64,000 nt of DNA from assembly GCA_900618795.1 (NCBI GenBank), contig UYJD01000004.1, positions 1,948,726-2,012,725 of the forward strand. Reading direction: 5' to 3'. A program made the position numbers and the translations under genes. Below are positions 9,650 to 20,844 of the stretch, piece by piece (the stretch's first letter is position 1; every line of letters starts with the position of its first letter). Source of the DNA: Cyanodermella asteris. Its lineage: Eukaryota > Ascomycota > Lecanoromycetes > Ostropales > Stictidaceae. Below the pieces are notes generated by a model, which saw only the letters and a program-made list of their open reading frames with translations, was not told the DNA's origin and ran no database searches.

Positions 9650-12600
9650 ATGGGCCCGAATCGTCTGTCTGCTCTCTATGCTGAACGCCCGCCGACTCCA
9701 CCCAAGGACTTGAGTAGTGATATCCTTCCGCTCACTGCAAGAAACCAGTCGTCTTCGTCACTCAGCACTCCCACCACCCCTTGCGTCTCTACACCGGACT
9801 ACTTCTCGTCAGAACTTCCAACCCTCGTCTCGAAAAAGCGAAAGCGCGTCAACTTCGACCTCACGCCCGTTTCGTCCAATCCGCCCTCCTCATCGCCCAC
9901 CCTCACTGAACTTCACTTGAGAACCACCCCATCTCACCACAGTCCACCCAGCAGGAACACAAGAAGAGCTCGAAAGCCGGGGAAATCAATCCTAAAGGTC
10001 AGACAGCAGCATGGTCTGCTGTCCGATATCACCCTCACTTCGGACGACTTCAACATCAACCTAGACATCAGCAGCCCGCTCAGTTGGAAGTCGGAGAAAG
10101 TCAAGATGTTGGACGAGTCGTGCAAGCAGCTCGAGAGCTCGGATAAAAGTGTGTGCCTGGATGCATACCAGAATATGACGTTGGCGATGAAGAAGTACGA
10201 TGACCTCCCCAAGCTCGACGAGTTCGTCAGACGTGTACCAACGTTCATGGAATACGTGCTACGTGATCTGAAGAATCGCAATGGAGGCGATCACCGTGAT
10301 GGTCAGCTCACCCTCGAGGCCATCAAGCTGGCTACGATTTGCGTATGGCGCAACCCACCATTGCTGTCGGAAAACGCGAAATCAACCCTTCTCCAGTGGT
10401 GCGTCAACACACTAGAGGACACAGCAGCTTCGAAGATTATTACAAACCATACACTCAGCCTCCTCACATCACACGCAAATCTCTTAAAGTATCTGTCTCC
10501 AACAAGTGTCAGAAAATCACTCAAAGCATTGCAGACAATCGATTCGCGGATATCGGGCAACCAGGTTAGGATCCTTCGTCTCGACGTCTACAAAGCAATT
10601 GCCACACAATGCAGTCAGCCGATGGCTCACAACGCTTCTCTATGGCTGGGACCAATTCTCGAATCGTTACTCTCCGACAGGCTGGATATTGCGACGAAAG
10701 CCCTGGGCATTGGGCGAGGGCTTGCTGTCAATCTGGGCCGCCATCCTGAGGTTTCCAAGGAGCTTGAAAGACTTCTGAACTTACCCATTCCAACTCGAGA
10801 GCGAGGAGAGAACGAGCAAGCCGACGCAGCGCCAGACGCGAACGTCGAGCCGAAGCTCTACGCCGATGTTCTGGCAGCAAAACTAAGGCGCTCGGCCAGA
10901 GACAAAGCACGGTCTGAACTCGTTCCTCAGATATGGTCGATCCTTATCTTGTTCCTACAACGCCGTCGATCCGTGATCACGTCGTCGCCTCATAAAAACA
11001 TGTTTCTCGAAATTCTTCAGTATTGTCTCAACAAAGTCTCTTTAGCTACGAAGACACGTGCTGTCGTTGCATGGCAAGATCTCATCTTCACGCTTCATGC
11101 CGACATGCACAAACGAAGCGAGAATATGGATCTTCTGGGACGTGTCTTTGAGAAGCTCTTCCAGCGGGACGATGGAGACAAAGCCCGTTCAGACGTCGAG
11201 GCGACCTACTGTACGTTCCTGTACTATGCAATGTGGCCAAAGGCAAGTTTCGAGATCATCACTCGTGTCTGGAATAACAAGGTCGTCAAGCATATGAGAC
11301 GAAACGAACCGATGAACCATGTTCGTCCTGAGTTTGTATTGAAGGTGCTTTCCGCTCTCCTTGGAGCAGACACGCAGGCTGTGTGGGACGAGAAGAAGGC
11401 CTTGCAACAGGCTTCGATCTCGCCGGAAGACATCCCCCGACTGGACGCCAAGTGGATAGATTGCAACCTTCCATTAGTGTTTGATGTTTTAGACAGCCAT
11501 ATTGCTGTAGTGGCAGTCGAAGAGAAGGACTTCATTTACACAACATGGAGGACGTTGAACAAGTCGATCAAGGATCTGCGAAGTCATGAGGTCCTGCCCT
11601 CTGCTGCAACCATGAGCGCACTGGCTTCACTATTAACGAACATCATCAAACATGCTTCTCAATTGCTGGCAGACTCGACCACAGGCCACCAATCGCCTGC
11701 CACGCTCGCACACATCTGTCGCCTTCTAATTATTACGCTGACAACGTTCGGACCCACACCGTGCAACAAAAAGGGTCTGTGGGTAGACGAAGACAACATT
11801 GTACGTTCGACTGAACCACCGCAACCCAACGATGCATCTGATGAGAAATCATCTGCCTTGGATCTTGTGCTCTCGATGATGATGTCAAATTGCGTGCTCG
11901 TCGGCGAGGTCCCAGAATCCTTCCAGGCACTGATCAGCCTGCTTGTGGATCGCAGACTTGAGTTGACCCCAAACAAAGGCAAGCGACTGCAAGCTCTGGC
12001 AGAGCTCTCTCAAGAAGCTCTTTGCGACGGTAACCACCATAGCGAAGTCGATGAGCGTCATACGAGCTGCCTGAAAGCTACCTTATGGCACCACGTCTGC
12101 AGCAAATTCATCGACACTTTTTCCGGCTACTCGTCGCAGCAGTCTTCGCCGAATTCGCAGACTTTCGGTGCTGACTTCCAACAAGCCGTCACGATCCTGG
12201 TCAATGGTGTCGATCACGAGGCGGTCGAGGAGCAGCAATGGGCACGCGCTTTTGAGCTGCTTTTGGCTCAAGCACGAGTCGTATTGCCAGAATCTACTCG
12301 CCTTGCTGTCATAGAAGGCGTTCTGGAGCCTCTTGCCCATGGCATCAATCAGAAGCTGGTCGCCAAATCAGGCGAGGCGCGACATGGGCGGGACAGGAGT
12401 CTGGCAATAGTATCCCGTGTTCTGATCAGCGTTCAATGGCACGAAGAGAATGATGTGTATCAGCAGGCTCAAAAGAGTCTATGGGGCACCTCACATGCTG
12501 CTTCGCAAAAGAAGCCCGGCAAGCTATACCACAACATCATGCAGCTCTTTTCCAAGGCTGTCGACATGGACTCACGACGCGACTATACAGCTCACATGAC

Positions 12601-14818
12601 CCAAGCTGTAACTTCCTTTATCGCCAATTGCCCAGCGAACTCCTTCTGGCATTTGCTACAAACAACAAAGACAAACTTCGGCACTTGGATTCTCGGAAGC
12701 CATGATAACGTACTTTCCTCTGCTTGTTTAATAGCTCTATCAGACAAGATCAGGACTGCTTGGAAGACCAAGCCAAACAGATATATGCATCTTGTCGAGA
12801 ATATCCTGCTTGTTGGCTTCGATGCCTCGCGAAGTCCTGAGGTCACGTCCAACTATATCCAATTGTGGGAAGATTGCTTCGCTGGGCAGACTGACCTTGA
12901 ACCGTCGCCTACACTAAAAATAGCGCTGCGTCGCGTCCTTCAGACTACCAGAAATGATGCAGGCCGTCTCTCACCAGATCGCGAGATCCGAAATTCGCCA
13001 ATTGCTCCAGATCCAATTCCCACACCTTCGAAGCGTGGTACAACCGCAGGCCGAGACGACGTAATCCAGGTTGCGAAGGCCGATTTGGCTATCACACAAT
13101 CATCTGCTGCCCCTATGGATATCGTCGCCGCAGAAGTAGACATGCCTTCGAGCCCACCTGAGCTCACGGTGGATGCCGATCTTCCAGACATTGTAGGCAT
13201 TCGCGAGGCCGAACTGCCCTCCGATGTCATTGATGATGCAGCTATGGATGCCCTGCCAACGTCTGACGAATTCCAACACATGGACTCGTCTCCCACGCCT
13301 GCGACCCGGGGTAGACCTGGCTCGGCGTCCGCCACTTGTGGTATCTATGGTGTTCCAGGATCGTCTCCTACAATGCCAGAAACCCGCTTGGCCGGTATGC
13401 GATCCGACCCGGTCCAAAGTCCCCCTCGACAGGTCTCTCGGTCCAGAAGACAGAAGAAGGCGAGGAGCATCGCTTCGACTAGTCGGGACGTGGCGTCTAA
13501 ACACTTTCCTATCATCATTCGCGACGAGGAAAGCCTGCAGATCGCTGTCGCCACGAAAGCTCCAGGTACTCATCACAGTCCGTCGTCTGGAACGCGGGGC
13601 CGGCCGCAAATTATCGAAGAGGAGTATTCAGGTCCTGAAACAGCTGCTCCGGTCGTAAGGGAAGTCGTCGCTGCCATATACGTCGAAGCGCCTCAAATTG
13701 TCGATCTCGACGCTGCTGACCAGAGGCCAACACCATCCAAACTCAGCAAACGCAAGCAGGAGGGTATTGACAATCAAGCTGGCCAGCCTCAGCAGAAGCG
13801 ATCTCGTGGTCGCCCACGCAAAAGTCCAGTAGAGGTGACCAGCTCCCACGGGAGTGTGATTGAACAAAAAAGCCGACGACCAGGGCGTCCACGCAAGAAT
13901 ATCGACCTGCCGTCGAGCTCTCAGGATAAAGTCTCCCAGCAGAGCACGCAGTCACCGCGCGGTCCTGGTAGGCCAAAGGCAGATGCAAATATCCGTGCGT
14001 CAGCAGCAAGACATGAGCCCAATGTTCCGACCACATTCAACGTTATCGACGACGACGACGACGATATTGAAGATACCATTACTGTCTTGAGCGATCCGAA
14101 GTCACGCGAACAGAGCCGGGCTGTGCTTGAAGCAAGTAACTCCAGGCGTGTTATCGGTATAGCGATACCTCCATCTCCTGCCGTGAACGCCCAGCCCCCA
14201 TCACAGTCTCGGGCCAGGGGTAGGTCGTCCAGAATCGCAAGCGCTGGGGCTGACAGCCTACGAGCTGCACTGAGATCCCCCGGCACGGAGCCTGCGGCAC
14301 AAATTATCGGCGTCGACTCTTCTTTGACCATGGACAGTGACAAGGATAAGGACAGCCAGCAGCGCCGTCGCCTTGGTAGCCGTGGTGGCTCCAGCAAGGA
14401 ATCATACACTGAGCTCCCAGAGAAGAAGACCCGCAAGAGACAACACAAAGAAATCTCGCACGCCATGGAAAAGGAGGATCAAGTTGCCGACAGCCAGCAG
14501 GTCGATGCTGAGGACAGCACACAGACTTCGGTCAACAGCCCATCATCCCAACTCATCGATTCTCTCGAGATGGCGACTCCACCACCCAAGAAGAGAAAGA
14601 GCACCACGCAAACTCGTGAGCGCACTCACGTGGAGCCGTCCGGATCACCGTTGTCAAAGACTGCGCAGAACATTCTGGCGAACCTACGTGGCGTGCTCGG
14701 GAGCGTGCGCAATATTGTGATGGGCCGCTCCGAGGCGAGACAGATTATGCGGACGCTGAACGATATCAGCAACGCCGTGCTAGAGGCCGAGGAGAAGGGC
14801 GAGGACATGGATGACTGA
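9650..14818 (+). CDS. RIF1: Rif1 telomere/replication-timing regulator
   Basis: A 1722-residue single-exon protein. Rif1 recruits protein phosphatase 1 to chromatin to restrain origin firing and, in yeasts, limits telomere length. Seen: a PP1-docking RVxF motif (KRKRVNFD, RVNF at 66-69) followed by a SILK motif (KSILKV, 113-116); then the Rif1 N-terminal alpha-helical repeat region from about residue 140 (SEKVKMLDESCKQLES onward, with LDVYKAIATQC and KALGIGRGLAVNLG); then a long disordered tail rich in Ser, Pro and charged residues. Three AT-hook-like motifs sit in the tail: RGRPRK near 1388, PGRPRK near 1410 and PGRPK near 1438, which could bind AT-rich DNA. I chose the start at 9650 (MGPNRLSALYAERPPTPPKD) because the earlier in-frame ATG adds 55 residues without family character. 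Confidence 0.88.
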   Translation: MGPNRLSALYAERPPTPPKDLSSDILPLTARNQSSSSLSTPTTPCVSTPDYFSSELPTLVSKKRKRVNFDLTPVSSNPPSSSPTLTELHLRTTPSHHSPPSRNTRRARKPGKSILKVRQQHGLLSDITLTSDDFNINLDISSPLSWKSEKVKMLDESCKQLESSDKSVCLDAYQNMTLAMKKYDDLPKLDEFVRRVPTFMEYVLRDLKNRNGGDHRDGQLTLEAIKLATICVWRNPPLLSENAKSTLLQWCVNTLEDTAASKIITNHTLSLLTSHANLLKYLSPTSVRKSLKALQTIDSRISGNQVRILRLDVYKAIATQCSQPMAHNASLWLGPILESLLSDRLDIATKALGIGRGLAVNLGRHPEVSKELERLLNLPIPTRERGENEQADAAPDANVEPKLYADVLAAKLRRSARDKARSELVPQIWSILILFLQRRRSVITSSPHKNMFLEILQYCLNKVSLATKTRAVVAWQDLIFTLHADMHKRSENMDLLGRVFEKLFQRDDGDKARSDVEATYCTFLYYAMWPKASFEIITRVWNNKVVKHMRRNEPMNHVRPEFVLKVLSALLGADTQAVWDEKKALQQASISPEDIPRLDAKWIDCNLPLVFDVLDSHIAVVAVEEKDFIYTTWRTLNKSIKDLRSHEVLPSAATMSALASLLTNIIKHASQLLADSTTGHQSPATLAHICRLLIITLTTFGPTPCNKKGLWVDEDNIVRSTEPPQPNDASDEKSSALDLVLSMMMSNCVLVGEVPESFQALISLLVDRRLELTPNKGKRLQALAELSQEALCDGNHHSEVDERHTSCLKATLWHHVCSKFIDTFSGYSSQQSSPNSQTFGADFQQAVTILVNGVDHEAVEEQQWARAFELLLAQARVVLPESTRLAVIEGVLEPLAHGINQKLVAKSGEARHGRDRSLAIVSRVLISVQWHEENDVYQQAQKSLWGTSHAASQKKPGKLYHNIMQLFSKAVDMDSRRDYTAHMTQAVTSFIANCPANSFWHLLQTTKTNFGTWILGSHDNVLSSACLIALSDKIRTAWKTKPNRYMHLVENILLVGFDASRSPEVTSNYIQLWEDCFAGQTDLEPSPTLKIALRRVLQTTRNDAGRLSPDREIRNSPIAPDPIPTPSKRGTTAGRDDVIQVAKADLAITQSSAAPMDIVAAEVDMPSSPPELTVDADLPDIVGIREAELPSDVIDDAAMDALPTSDEFQHMDSSPTPATRGRPGSASATCGIYGVPGSSPTMPETRLAGMRSDPVQSPPRQVSRSRRQKKARSIASTSRDVASKHFPIIIRDEESLQIAVATKAPGTHHSPSSGTRGRPQIIEEEYSGPETAAPVVREVVAAIYVEAPQIVDLDAADQRPTPSKLSKRKQEGIDNQAGQPQQKRSRGRPRKSPVEVTSSHGSVIEQKSRRPGRPRKNIDLPSSSQDKVSQQSTQSPRGPGRPKADANIRASAARHEPNVPTTFNVIDDDDDDIEDTITVLSDPKSREQSRAVLEASNSRRVIGIAIPPSPAVNAQPPSQSRARGRSSRIASAGADSLRAALRSPGTEPAAQIIGVDSSLTMDSDKDKDSQQRRRLGSRGGSSKESYTELPEKKTRKRQHKEISHAMEKEDQVADSQQVDAEDSTQTSVNSPSSQLIDSLEMATPPPKKRKSTTQTRERTHVEPSGSPLSKTAQNILANLRGVLGSVRNIVMGRSEARQIMRTLNDISNAVLEAEEKGEDMDD

Positions 14819-15256
14819 GCTGCGCGCGCGTGTTGTTGTACATGCCTGGAGGGGCGTCACTGGCCGTCCGAATCAACTGCGTTTGACACGATCGCCGCAA
14901 TCGTTGCATGAGAAAAGGCGAAGAGAAGAAAAATACCCAAAACAATACCTCACGAGATTGATGCCCACGCATAAACTAGTCTAGCGTGTAGCGAATGAAA
15001 ACAAGTCACAAATAAGACAACCAACGTTCAAGAAGCACTCTTCGATCCTCGTGAATTAGCTTAGTTATCCTAAGTGACGGGCTTCTCCACTCGCAACAAC
15101 TTTCAATCTGCTATGCCATCCAACAAAGTAAAACATATCGCATATATACATTGGGGATATCATGTCCATGCCTCGCTGTCAATCAATCTTTCTCTTCACA
15201 GTATTAGTCCTTTCAAATTACCTCATTCCGTACAGCGTTTCTTTCTCTTCTCCGAA
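14819..15256. other. convergent 3' intergenic region
   Basis: 438 bp between the 3' ends of RIF1 (plus) and the eisosome gene (minus). It should hold both polyadenylation regions. No gene is seen. Confidence 0.55.
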
Positions 15257-18200
15257 TCAGCCGAACAGCTCCTCCTTGAATCTCGTTTCACGAGCAGGGC
15301 TCTCGCTCGCCCTCTGCATACCGGGGGCCTTTGGCAGTGGCAGAGCCTCGGACACGGTATCCCGCGCCTCGTCGCTCTCCTCACTCTGCCCCTTGCCGAC
15401 GACGCGGCCTCGGGTGCTGGATTCCTCTTGCTGGAATGCCGGGTCTACGGCAATGGAGCTCGCGTCAGCGTGTCCTAGGATGATGTTAGCAGGTGGCGTG
15501 GGCGCACGGGGAACGGTCTTCGTCGAGCCGATATCGGGACCCGCGGCAGGATCCATTGAAGCCGCCGGGTTTTCGAACCGGGATTGGGAGGCAGTACCTG
15601 TGGAGGAATTTGAGGGGCCGGCGGCGGCAGCACTACCGGTAGTGGCAGACTTGCTGCCGGAGGCGGAGCTTGAGCCCTCGGCATTCTCGAGAGCGGAGAC
15701 GTTGGCAGGGATGGCTGCTGGGGTTTTGTTGCTGTGTCTGTCGTCGGGGTCGACGTATTTGCCCAGCGTGGTATATTGGGTGGTTGGAGTCACCGAGACG
15801 CCGTCGGAGCCCTTGTGTTCCTTGACTTTGATGCCGAGCTTGTTCTTGAAGAAACCAGAGAGTCGGTTCTGCTTTGACTTCTCCGCCTGGCGAGGAGTGC
15901 CGTGCTTACCTCCCTTGTCTGTGGATTCTTCGGCGGCGGCGATGGCTTCAGCTGGAACAGCGATACGCTCGGAAACGGGAGCGGCAACCTTGCCACCCTC
16001 GTGTGTGGCCTCAGCAGGAGTTGCCTTTGCTGATGTTTGCTGTGTGCTTGGGGCTGCCGCTGGAGGTGCGCTTGTAGCTGGCTTAGAATCGCCGGCGGTT
16101 AGAGACTTATCAGCGCCGGCATGGTCAGTACCTCTCATGTCCGAAAAGACTGCTGCGACTTTCTCGCTACCCGAAAAGCCGGGTTTGCCAACATTAGCAC
16201 GAGGATCGAGCTTGTCGACAATAGTTGGGATGACCTCCGAGGTGACAGGCTTGTCAGAGCCGACGGCAATCGGAGCAGCGGCTCCAGATGTTGCCTTGTC
16301 GGAGCCGACAGCGAAGGGGCCAGCTGATTGCGGTCCAATAGGAGCGGTGGCTGGCGGAGTCGCGTAATCCTCACTCATGGGGCTGATTGGGTCTGTGTCG
16401 TCAGTGACTGTCTCGGCTGGAGCATTCGTAGTCTTGACAGTCTCATGCTGAACCGGTATGGCCTCAGCGACCACAGGGGCAGCGATGGCTCGCTCGGCGG
16501 TTTCCGTGGCCGTCTGGTGTTGAGTGGGAAGGGACTCCTGCTCGGTCTCGGTCGTCGCGCCAGGTGCCACAGCAGGTGCTGAGGCACCGTCATGGCCAGC
16601 ATCGTGAACGGCGGACTTCTCCGAGCCGGGAACGTTGGCAGCAGTAACAGTGGCAGCCGTCGAGCTTGCTGGCACAACATCGCCACCAATACCGGCCGCC
16701 TTCTCGCCCTCGTTCGTCTTCGATGTGAGAGCCGCGATTTGAGGATCGTCAAGCATGCCGGCGGGTTGAGAGACAGATGCTGAGGTCACAGGCTCCGGGA
16801 GAGCTTGGACAACAGGCGCGGTGGTCGCAGTAGCAGGCTCAGTAGTCGTCGGAACGTCAGCGACCTTTGATGTCTCGACCTTGTCAGCTTTGCTGTGCTC
16901 AGGGGCGACGGCTTCCTTGCTGACATGACTGCTTTCGGCAGCCAGGGCTCCGGTAGCTACACCCGTAGCTGCGCCGGCTGTGGTAGCTTCGGTATTGGAA
17001 AGCCTCTTCTTCTCCTTGCAAGCATGTCAGCCGCTTCTTGCTTCAAGAGAGATGCAGACATTGGTATACTCACGTCATGGTCTGCCTTCTTGCGCTTGAA
17101 GACGGAAAGGATGTCTCCTCCCGGCTTCTGCTGGTTGGCTGCCTTGGCCTCCGGCGTCGCTTGGAGGGGCATCAGGGGGTTGTGATGGGGCTCCTCGTGG
17201 TGGACCGAGTCACGCTTCGCCGACGCTGTGGCAGGAGTTTCGCCAGTGGTGACCGTCGTGGTTGTCTCGCCGGTACCAGCTGGAACGACAGTAGAAGTAG
17301 GCCGCGAGTCTTTCTCGCCAGGCTCCGTCTCCTTCTTCGACTTGCGTCTGAAGATGCTGCCGAGTCGGCTGCCCTTGGACGTGCGATTCTCTTCTTTGCG
17401 AGCCCTCTCTTCCTCTTTCTCCTTTTCTGTATGAAATCAGCATATATCCTGATTGTGGCGGCGAGTTAAGCGGCAACTGACCTTTGAATGCCTTCCATTC
17501 TTCCTTCTGCTGGCGTTCCTTTTCTTTCTCTGCCTCTCGGGCTTCGCGCTCGGCTTCTGCGCTGGCGTTAGCCATACATCTCCCAGAATCTCCAAAATTT
17601 ACATACCCCTCTCCTTTTGGTGTTCGAACTTCTCCTGCATCTTGGCATCCTGCTGGGCTTGCTTCTGCTCACTCTCAACTGCCTTCTGTTCCTGTTTGTG
17701 GGCTTGCTCTTCGGCCTTCTCCTCGGCCTTGAATTTCTTCCACTCCTCTTTGATCTTCATGTTGGTGTATCTTTCCTGCTCCTTCTGCTCGCGCTCGATG
17801 CGCTTGCGCTCCTCTTCCTCGAGTCTGTTCTGCTCGTCGACTTCTCGGTCGTGCTCAGCCTTGGCGGTGATGGCGTCTAGAGTCGGTTGCAGCCTGTTCT
17901 GAGCGATGGCTTCGATCTCGGTCTGGTCCATGTATTTGCCTCCGCCAAGCTTGACCTTGCCAAAGTTCGCATTTCGCTCTTCGCTTTGAGCCTGAGCGCG
18001 GGCGCGAGCTTGTGCTTCCCAGTCGGCCCTCATCGCAGGGCTCATTTTGCCGGTACGCTGGAAGACGTCTTCGTCCATCTCGGCAGACAATGCCTTCACA
18101 TTGCGCTGAGCGGCAGCAAGGAGCGCGGACCTATCATCCTTGCGCTTGCGAGCATCGATCTCTTTCAATTTGTCCTGGAACAGATTCATCTCGCCCCTGA

Positions 18201-19361
18201 TCTTGCGCGACCGCTTCTCATCCGCCATGTCCTCGTCACTGTCCTTTCTGCGCAGACTGCCTCCGCCAAACATGGACAGACGGGACTTTGAAGGCGGCGA
18301 GTTGGTGCCGTAGTGTTCTCGAAAAGCTGCATCAGGGTCGTTCATCTTAGACAGTCGCTCGTTGGCAAGCTTCTGGGCAGCTTCTTGCAGACCCATGAAG
18401 GACATTGGCGTGGCTTCATCGTCGGAGTCGTCATCCAAGCCTCGTGCGTGAGCAGCACGGCTGCCGGCATGGGCGGCCAGTTTATCGCGGTACGCCTGGT
18501 CCCGCTTCCCGTACATGCCTTGCGCCATTTTGACAGCAGAAGCACGTAGGGCAGCCTCGTGTTCACGCTCCTGGAGTTCGGGGCCGATGAGCGGATTCGA
18601 GCCAAACAGCTCGCCGGCCATGCCCTTTACCGTTGCTTGACTCCGGATCTTTGCAGCTTCCTCGTCCGAGTAGCCCGGCAGGTCGTTCTGCCTGCTCTGG
18701 ACAGTGTGTACTGAAGTGGCAGCCTTCAAGGCGTTCTTGGCAGCGTTCCGCTCGTCGGGATAGCGATCCGCAAGACCGGTCTCGGTCGCAGGCGCTTTGC
18801 CGTGTTGGACGCCCTTCTGCCCTGCAGCAGCACCAGTCGCCGCGATCAGAGCCTTGTCAGAGGCGCTCGGCTCCCAGAGGTTCAAACCGTGACCCTTTTT
18901 GTGAGCGAGGAGGGCAGCCTTGCTTCCAGCAGCGCTTGCTTCAGGTTGCCACAAAGGCTTCATCTTGTAATCGTTTGCAATGAGAGCGGCCTTGCTTGCG
19001 CCAGCGCTGGCCTCGGGCTTCCACCATTCCGGCGACTTTGTGTTCTGCACGGCGAGCCCTGCAGCTCCACCAGCCGCAGTCTGAGCGAGACCGGCAGAGG
19101 GAAAGGATGGGAGGTCCCTGGCGTCGGCTCGCTTGAGAGAAGCAGCAGCGCCGGCAGAAGTGAGCTTTCCATTGGCGTCAAGTGGGTAGTTTGCATCTTT
19201 TCGGCTGTCGCGGACCTGCTTCTGAGGCTCGGTGACATATAGAGCAGCCGCCGCAGCTGGGGACGGATTAGCAATGAAAACAAACACGGCCGAAGCCTGG
19301 ACGGTCGCGACTCACCCTGGTCCTCGAGATGCTTCGAGGTGGTAGGATTATGAGCAGCCAT
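15257..19361 (-). CDS. EIS1: Eisosome protein 1 (Eis1-like)
   Basis: Predicted 1293-residue protein in five exons: 19361-19316, 19256-17607, 17556-17482, 17426-17074 and 17014-15257. All four introns (59, 50, 55 and 59 nt) have GT...AG ends and the sum keeps frame. Eis1 is a peripheral component of eisosomes, the plasma-membrane furrows organised by BAR proteins. Seen: the family's N-terminal pattern (AALYVTEPQKQ, then NGKLTSAGAAASLKRA and repeated WxPExSAxxSKAAL units around residues 90-140), the ANERLSKM-like block, and a long Glu/Lys/Arg coiled coil (about 440-590, EEERKRIEREQKEQERY). The C-terminal half is disordered, low-complexity Ala/Thr/Ser/Pro with repeated VGSDK-type phrases, and is longer than I expect for Eis1 of other fungi. 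Large antisense frames in this locus are shadows. Confidence 0.85.
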
Positions 19362-20127
19362 TGTGGTGAAGTCAGAGTCACCACGGTCGGCCGTATATGT
19401 TATTATGGTCGCTTCAACGGAGCTGCTGTGAAGCTATACAGAGGTCGAAAAACGGGCGCACATGCAGGAGGATATGGGCCAGGCCAGGCTACTCGGGCCA
19501 ACTATGACGGCACGAAGGAAGATGAGCAGAGGGCGGGACGATCTGGATGCCTGTGCGTGGAGAAGCGACGCTGAGTGGCAGCAGGGTTGCATGGATCAAG
19601 GCGAGAGAGCACAGAGCAGAGTAGTAGAACAGAACAGACGAGAGGAGATCGAGTTGCAGCGCAAAACGCCTATGACGTCGTTGCGTCACTGCAGCTGGTC
19701 AGTGCGTCTTGCAGCTCTTTTCCTCCTTCGAGCCTCACTTCATCTCCCACCTTGCCAACTTGGGCGAATCGCCAGCAACCAGCTTGCAGCACAGCCACCC
19801 ATCCGGCTACGCACAGGACAGCAGGCGTCAGTTGAGAGCCGCCGATCGCCGGTCCTGCATCGTCGGCTGTTGCAGCACTTGCACAAACGCAAACAACTCA
19901 CTACCGCATGGGGGCAACGAACCCTCCTGGTAACCGCCCTTGGCAGGTACCGGTGCAACAGGGACAGTCGTCGACGCAAACCTCGTTGTTTCACCTCGAG
20001 TAAACAGACGCCCGTGAACACGGTGACGGCGCTGGAAGAGAATACAGGGAAACAACCATCTTTGCACACATCTCGAGCTAAGCACACCATGGGGTAAATC
20101 GTACCCCAGACTTCGTCAATGTGGTCT
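19362..20127. other. intergenic; EIS1 promoter
   Basis: 766 bp upstream of EIS1 and downstream of the glutathione transferase. A 211-codon plus-strand frame (19462-20097) is present, but it is Arg/Gln-rich, motif-free and spans the expected EIS1 promoter, so I do not call it a gene. Confidence 0.5.
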
Positions 20128-20844
20128 TCACTTCTTCTTCTTCCAAATATCGCTCTTCACTCCACCTGCAGCCATGAGGTTCTCGGGCGGCGGTCCCTCA
20201 ATCCAGGGCTTCAACAACGGGTCTGCTTTGTTCATTGCCGTCTGGAATGCCTTCCTATCGGTCACCTGCTTGAGCCACCTAAGCACATTGGTGTATTTGC
20301 TGAGGTCCTCCTGTGGGCCGAAATATCTCTGCGTCGTCAGACTGTAAGTGGTCATGATATCTGCAGCCGTGAACTCTTCCCCCGCCAGATAGTCATTGTC
20401 CCTCAAACGCTCGTCGAGCAACTTGAACGAGGCGTTCAGTCGATCGGCTGCAAAGTTCCTCATCGCATCATCCTGCGGCGCGGCCGATCCGTTGAGAAAC
20501 ATGCCGGTCAGCATGCTCGGCTGCAGAGTGCCATTCGAGTAGTGAAACCAGTGCAGGTACTCGGCGTAGTTTTTGTCGCCTGGCTTTGCAGCGAACTGGC
20601 CTTTGCCGTAAGTCTGTATGAGATATTCCATGATTGCCGCACTTTCCGACAACTTGACACCGGTGTCGGTGTCTTCGATGAACAGTGCCTTGCCTGTCTC
20701 ATTACCAGGCACGCTTTTGAGCGACTCTGGTGAAAGCATCGGATCCCGAACGTGGATCACAAGCTTGTAGGGTATGCCCAACTCTTCGGCGAGCCATACA
20801 ATGCGCTCTGATTGGCTGACTTGGAGATGGTGGATGACGAGCAT
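20128..20844 (-). CDS. glutathione S-transferase (GTT1/Ure2-type fold)
   Basis: A 238-residue cytosolic-type glutathione transferase, conjugating or reducing electrophiles with glutathione. Seen: the thioredoxin-like N-terminal domain (MLVIHHLQVSQSERIVWLAE, glutathione-binding loop near 10-15), the conserved glutathione-contact motif LSESAAIMEYLIQTYG around 65-80, and the helical C-terminal domain with LLDERLRDNDYLAGEEFTAADI (the N-capping box/hydrophobic staple region). SQS replaces the tyrosine of classical alpha/mu/pi enzymes, so catalysis would use a serine or rely on backbone contacts, as in many fungal GSTs. The C-terminus is Lys-rich (IWKKKK), which could be an ER/peripheral-membrane dilysine-like signal (KKxx) or incidental. 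Single exon. Neighbours do not point to a pathway. Confidence 0.9.
   Translation of the reverse strand: MLVIHHLQVSQSERIVWLAEELGIPYKLVIHVRDPMLSPESLKSVPGNETGKALFIEDTDTGVKLSESAAIMEYLIQTYGKGQFAAKPGDKNYAEYLHWFHYSNGTLQPSMLTGMFLNGSAAPQDDAMRNFAADRLNASFKLLDERLRDNDYLAGEEFTAADIMTTYSLTTQRYFGPQEDLSKYTNVLRWLKQVTDRKAFQTAMNKADPLLKPWIEGPPPENLMAAGGVKSDIWKKKK

Noticed and set aside
15162-16367. 401-codon plus-strand frame opposite the eisosome gene
   Set aside because: Complement of low-complexity Ala/Ser/Thr codons; the minus-strand exon is supported by splice phase and family similarity.
19462-20097. 211-codon plus-strand frame between EIS1 and the glutathione transferase
   Set aside because: Compositionally random (Arg/Gln/Leu-rich), no motif, and located in the EIS1 promoter.
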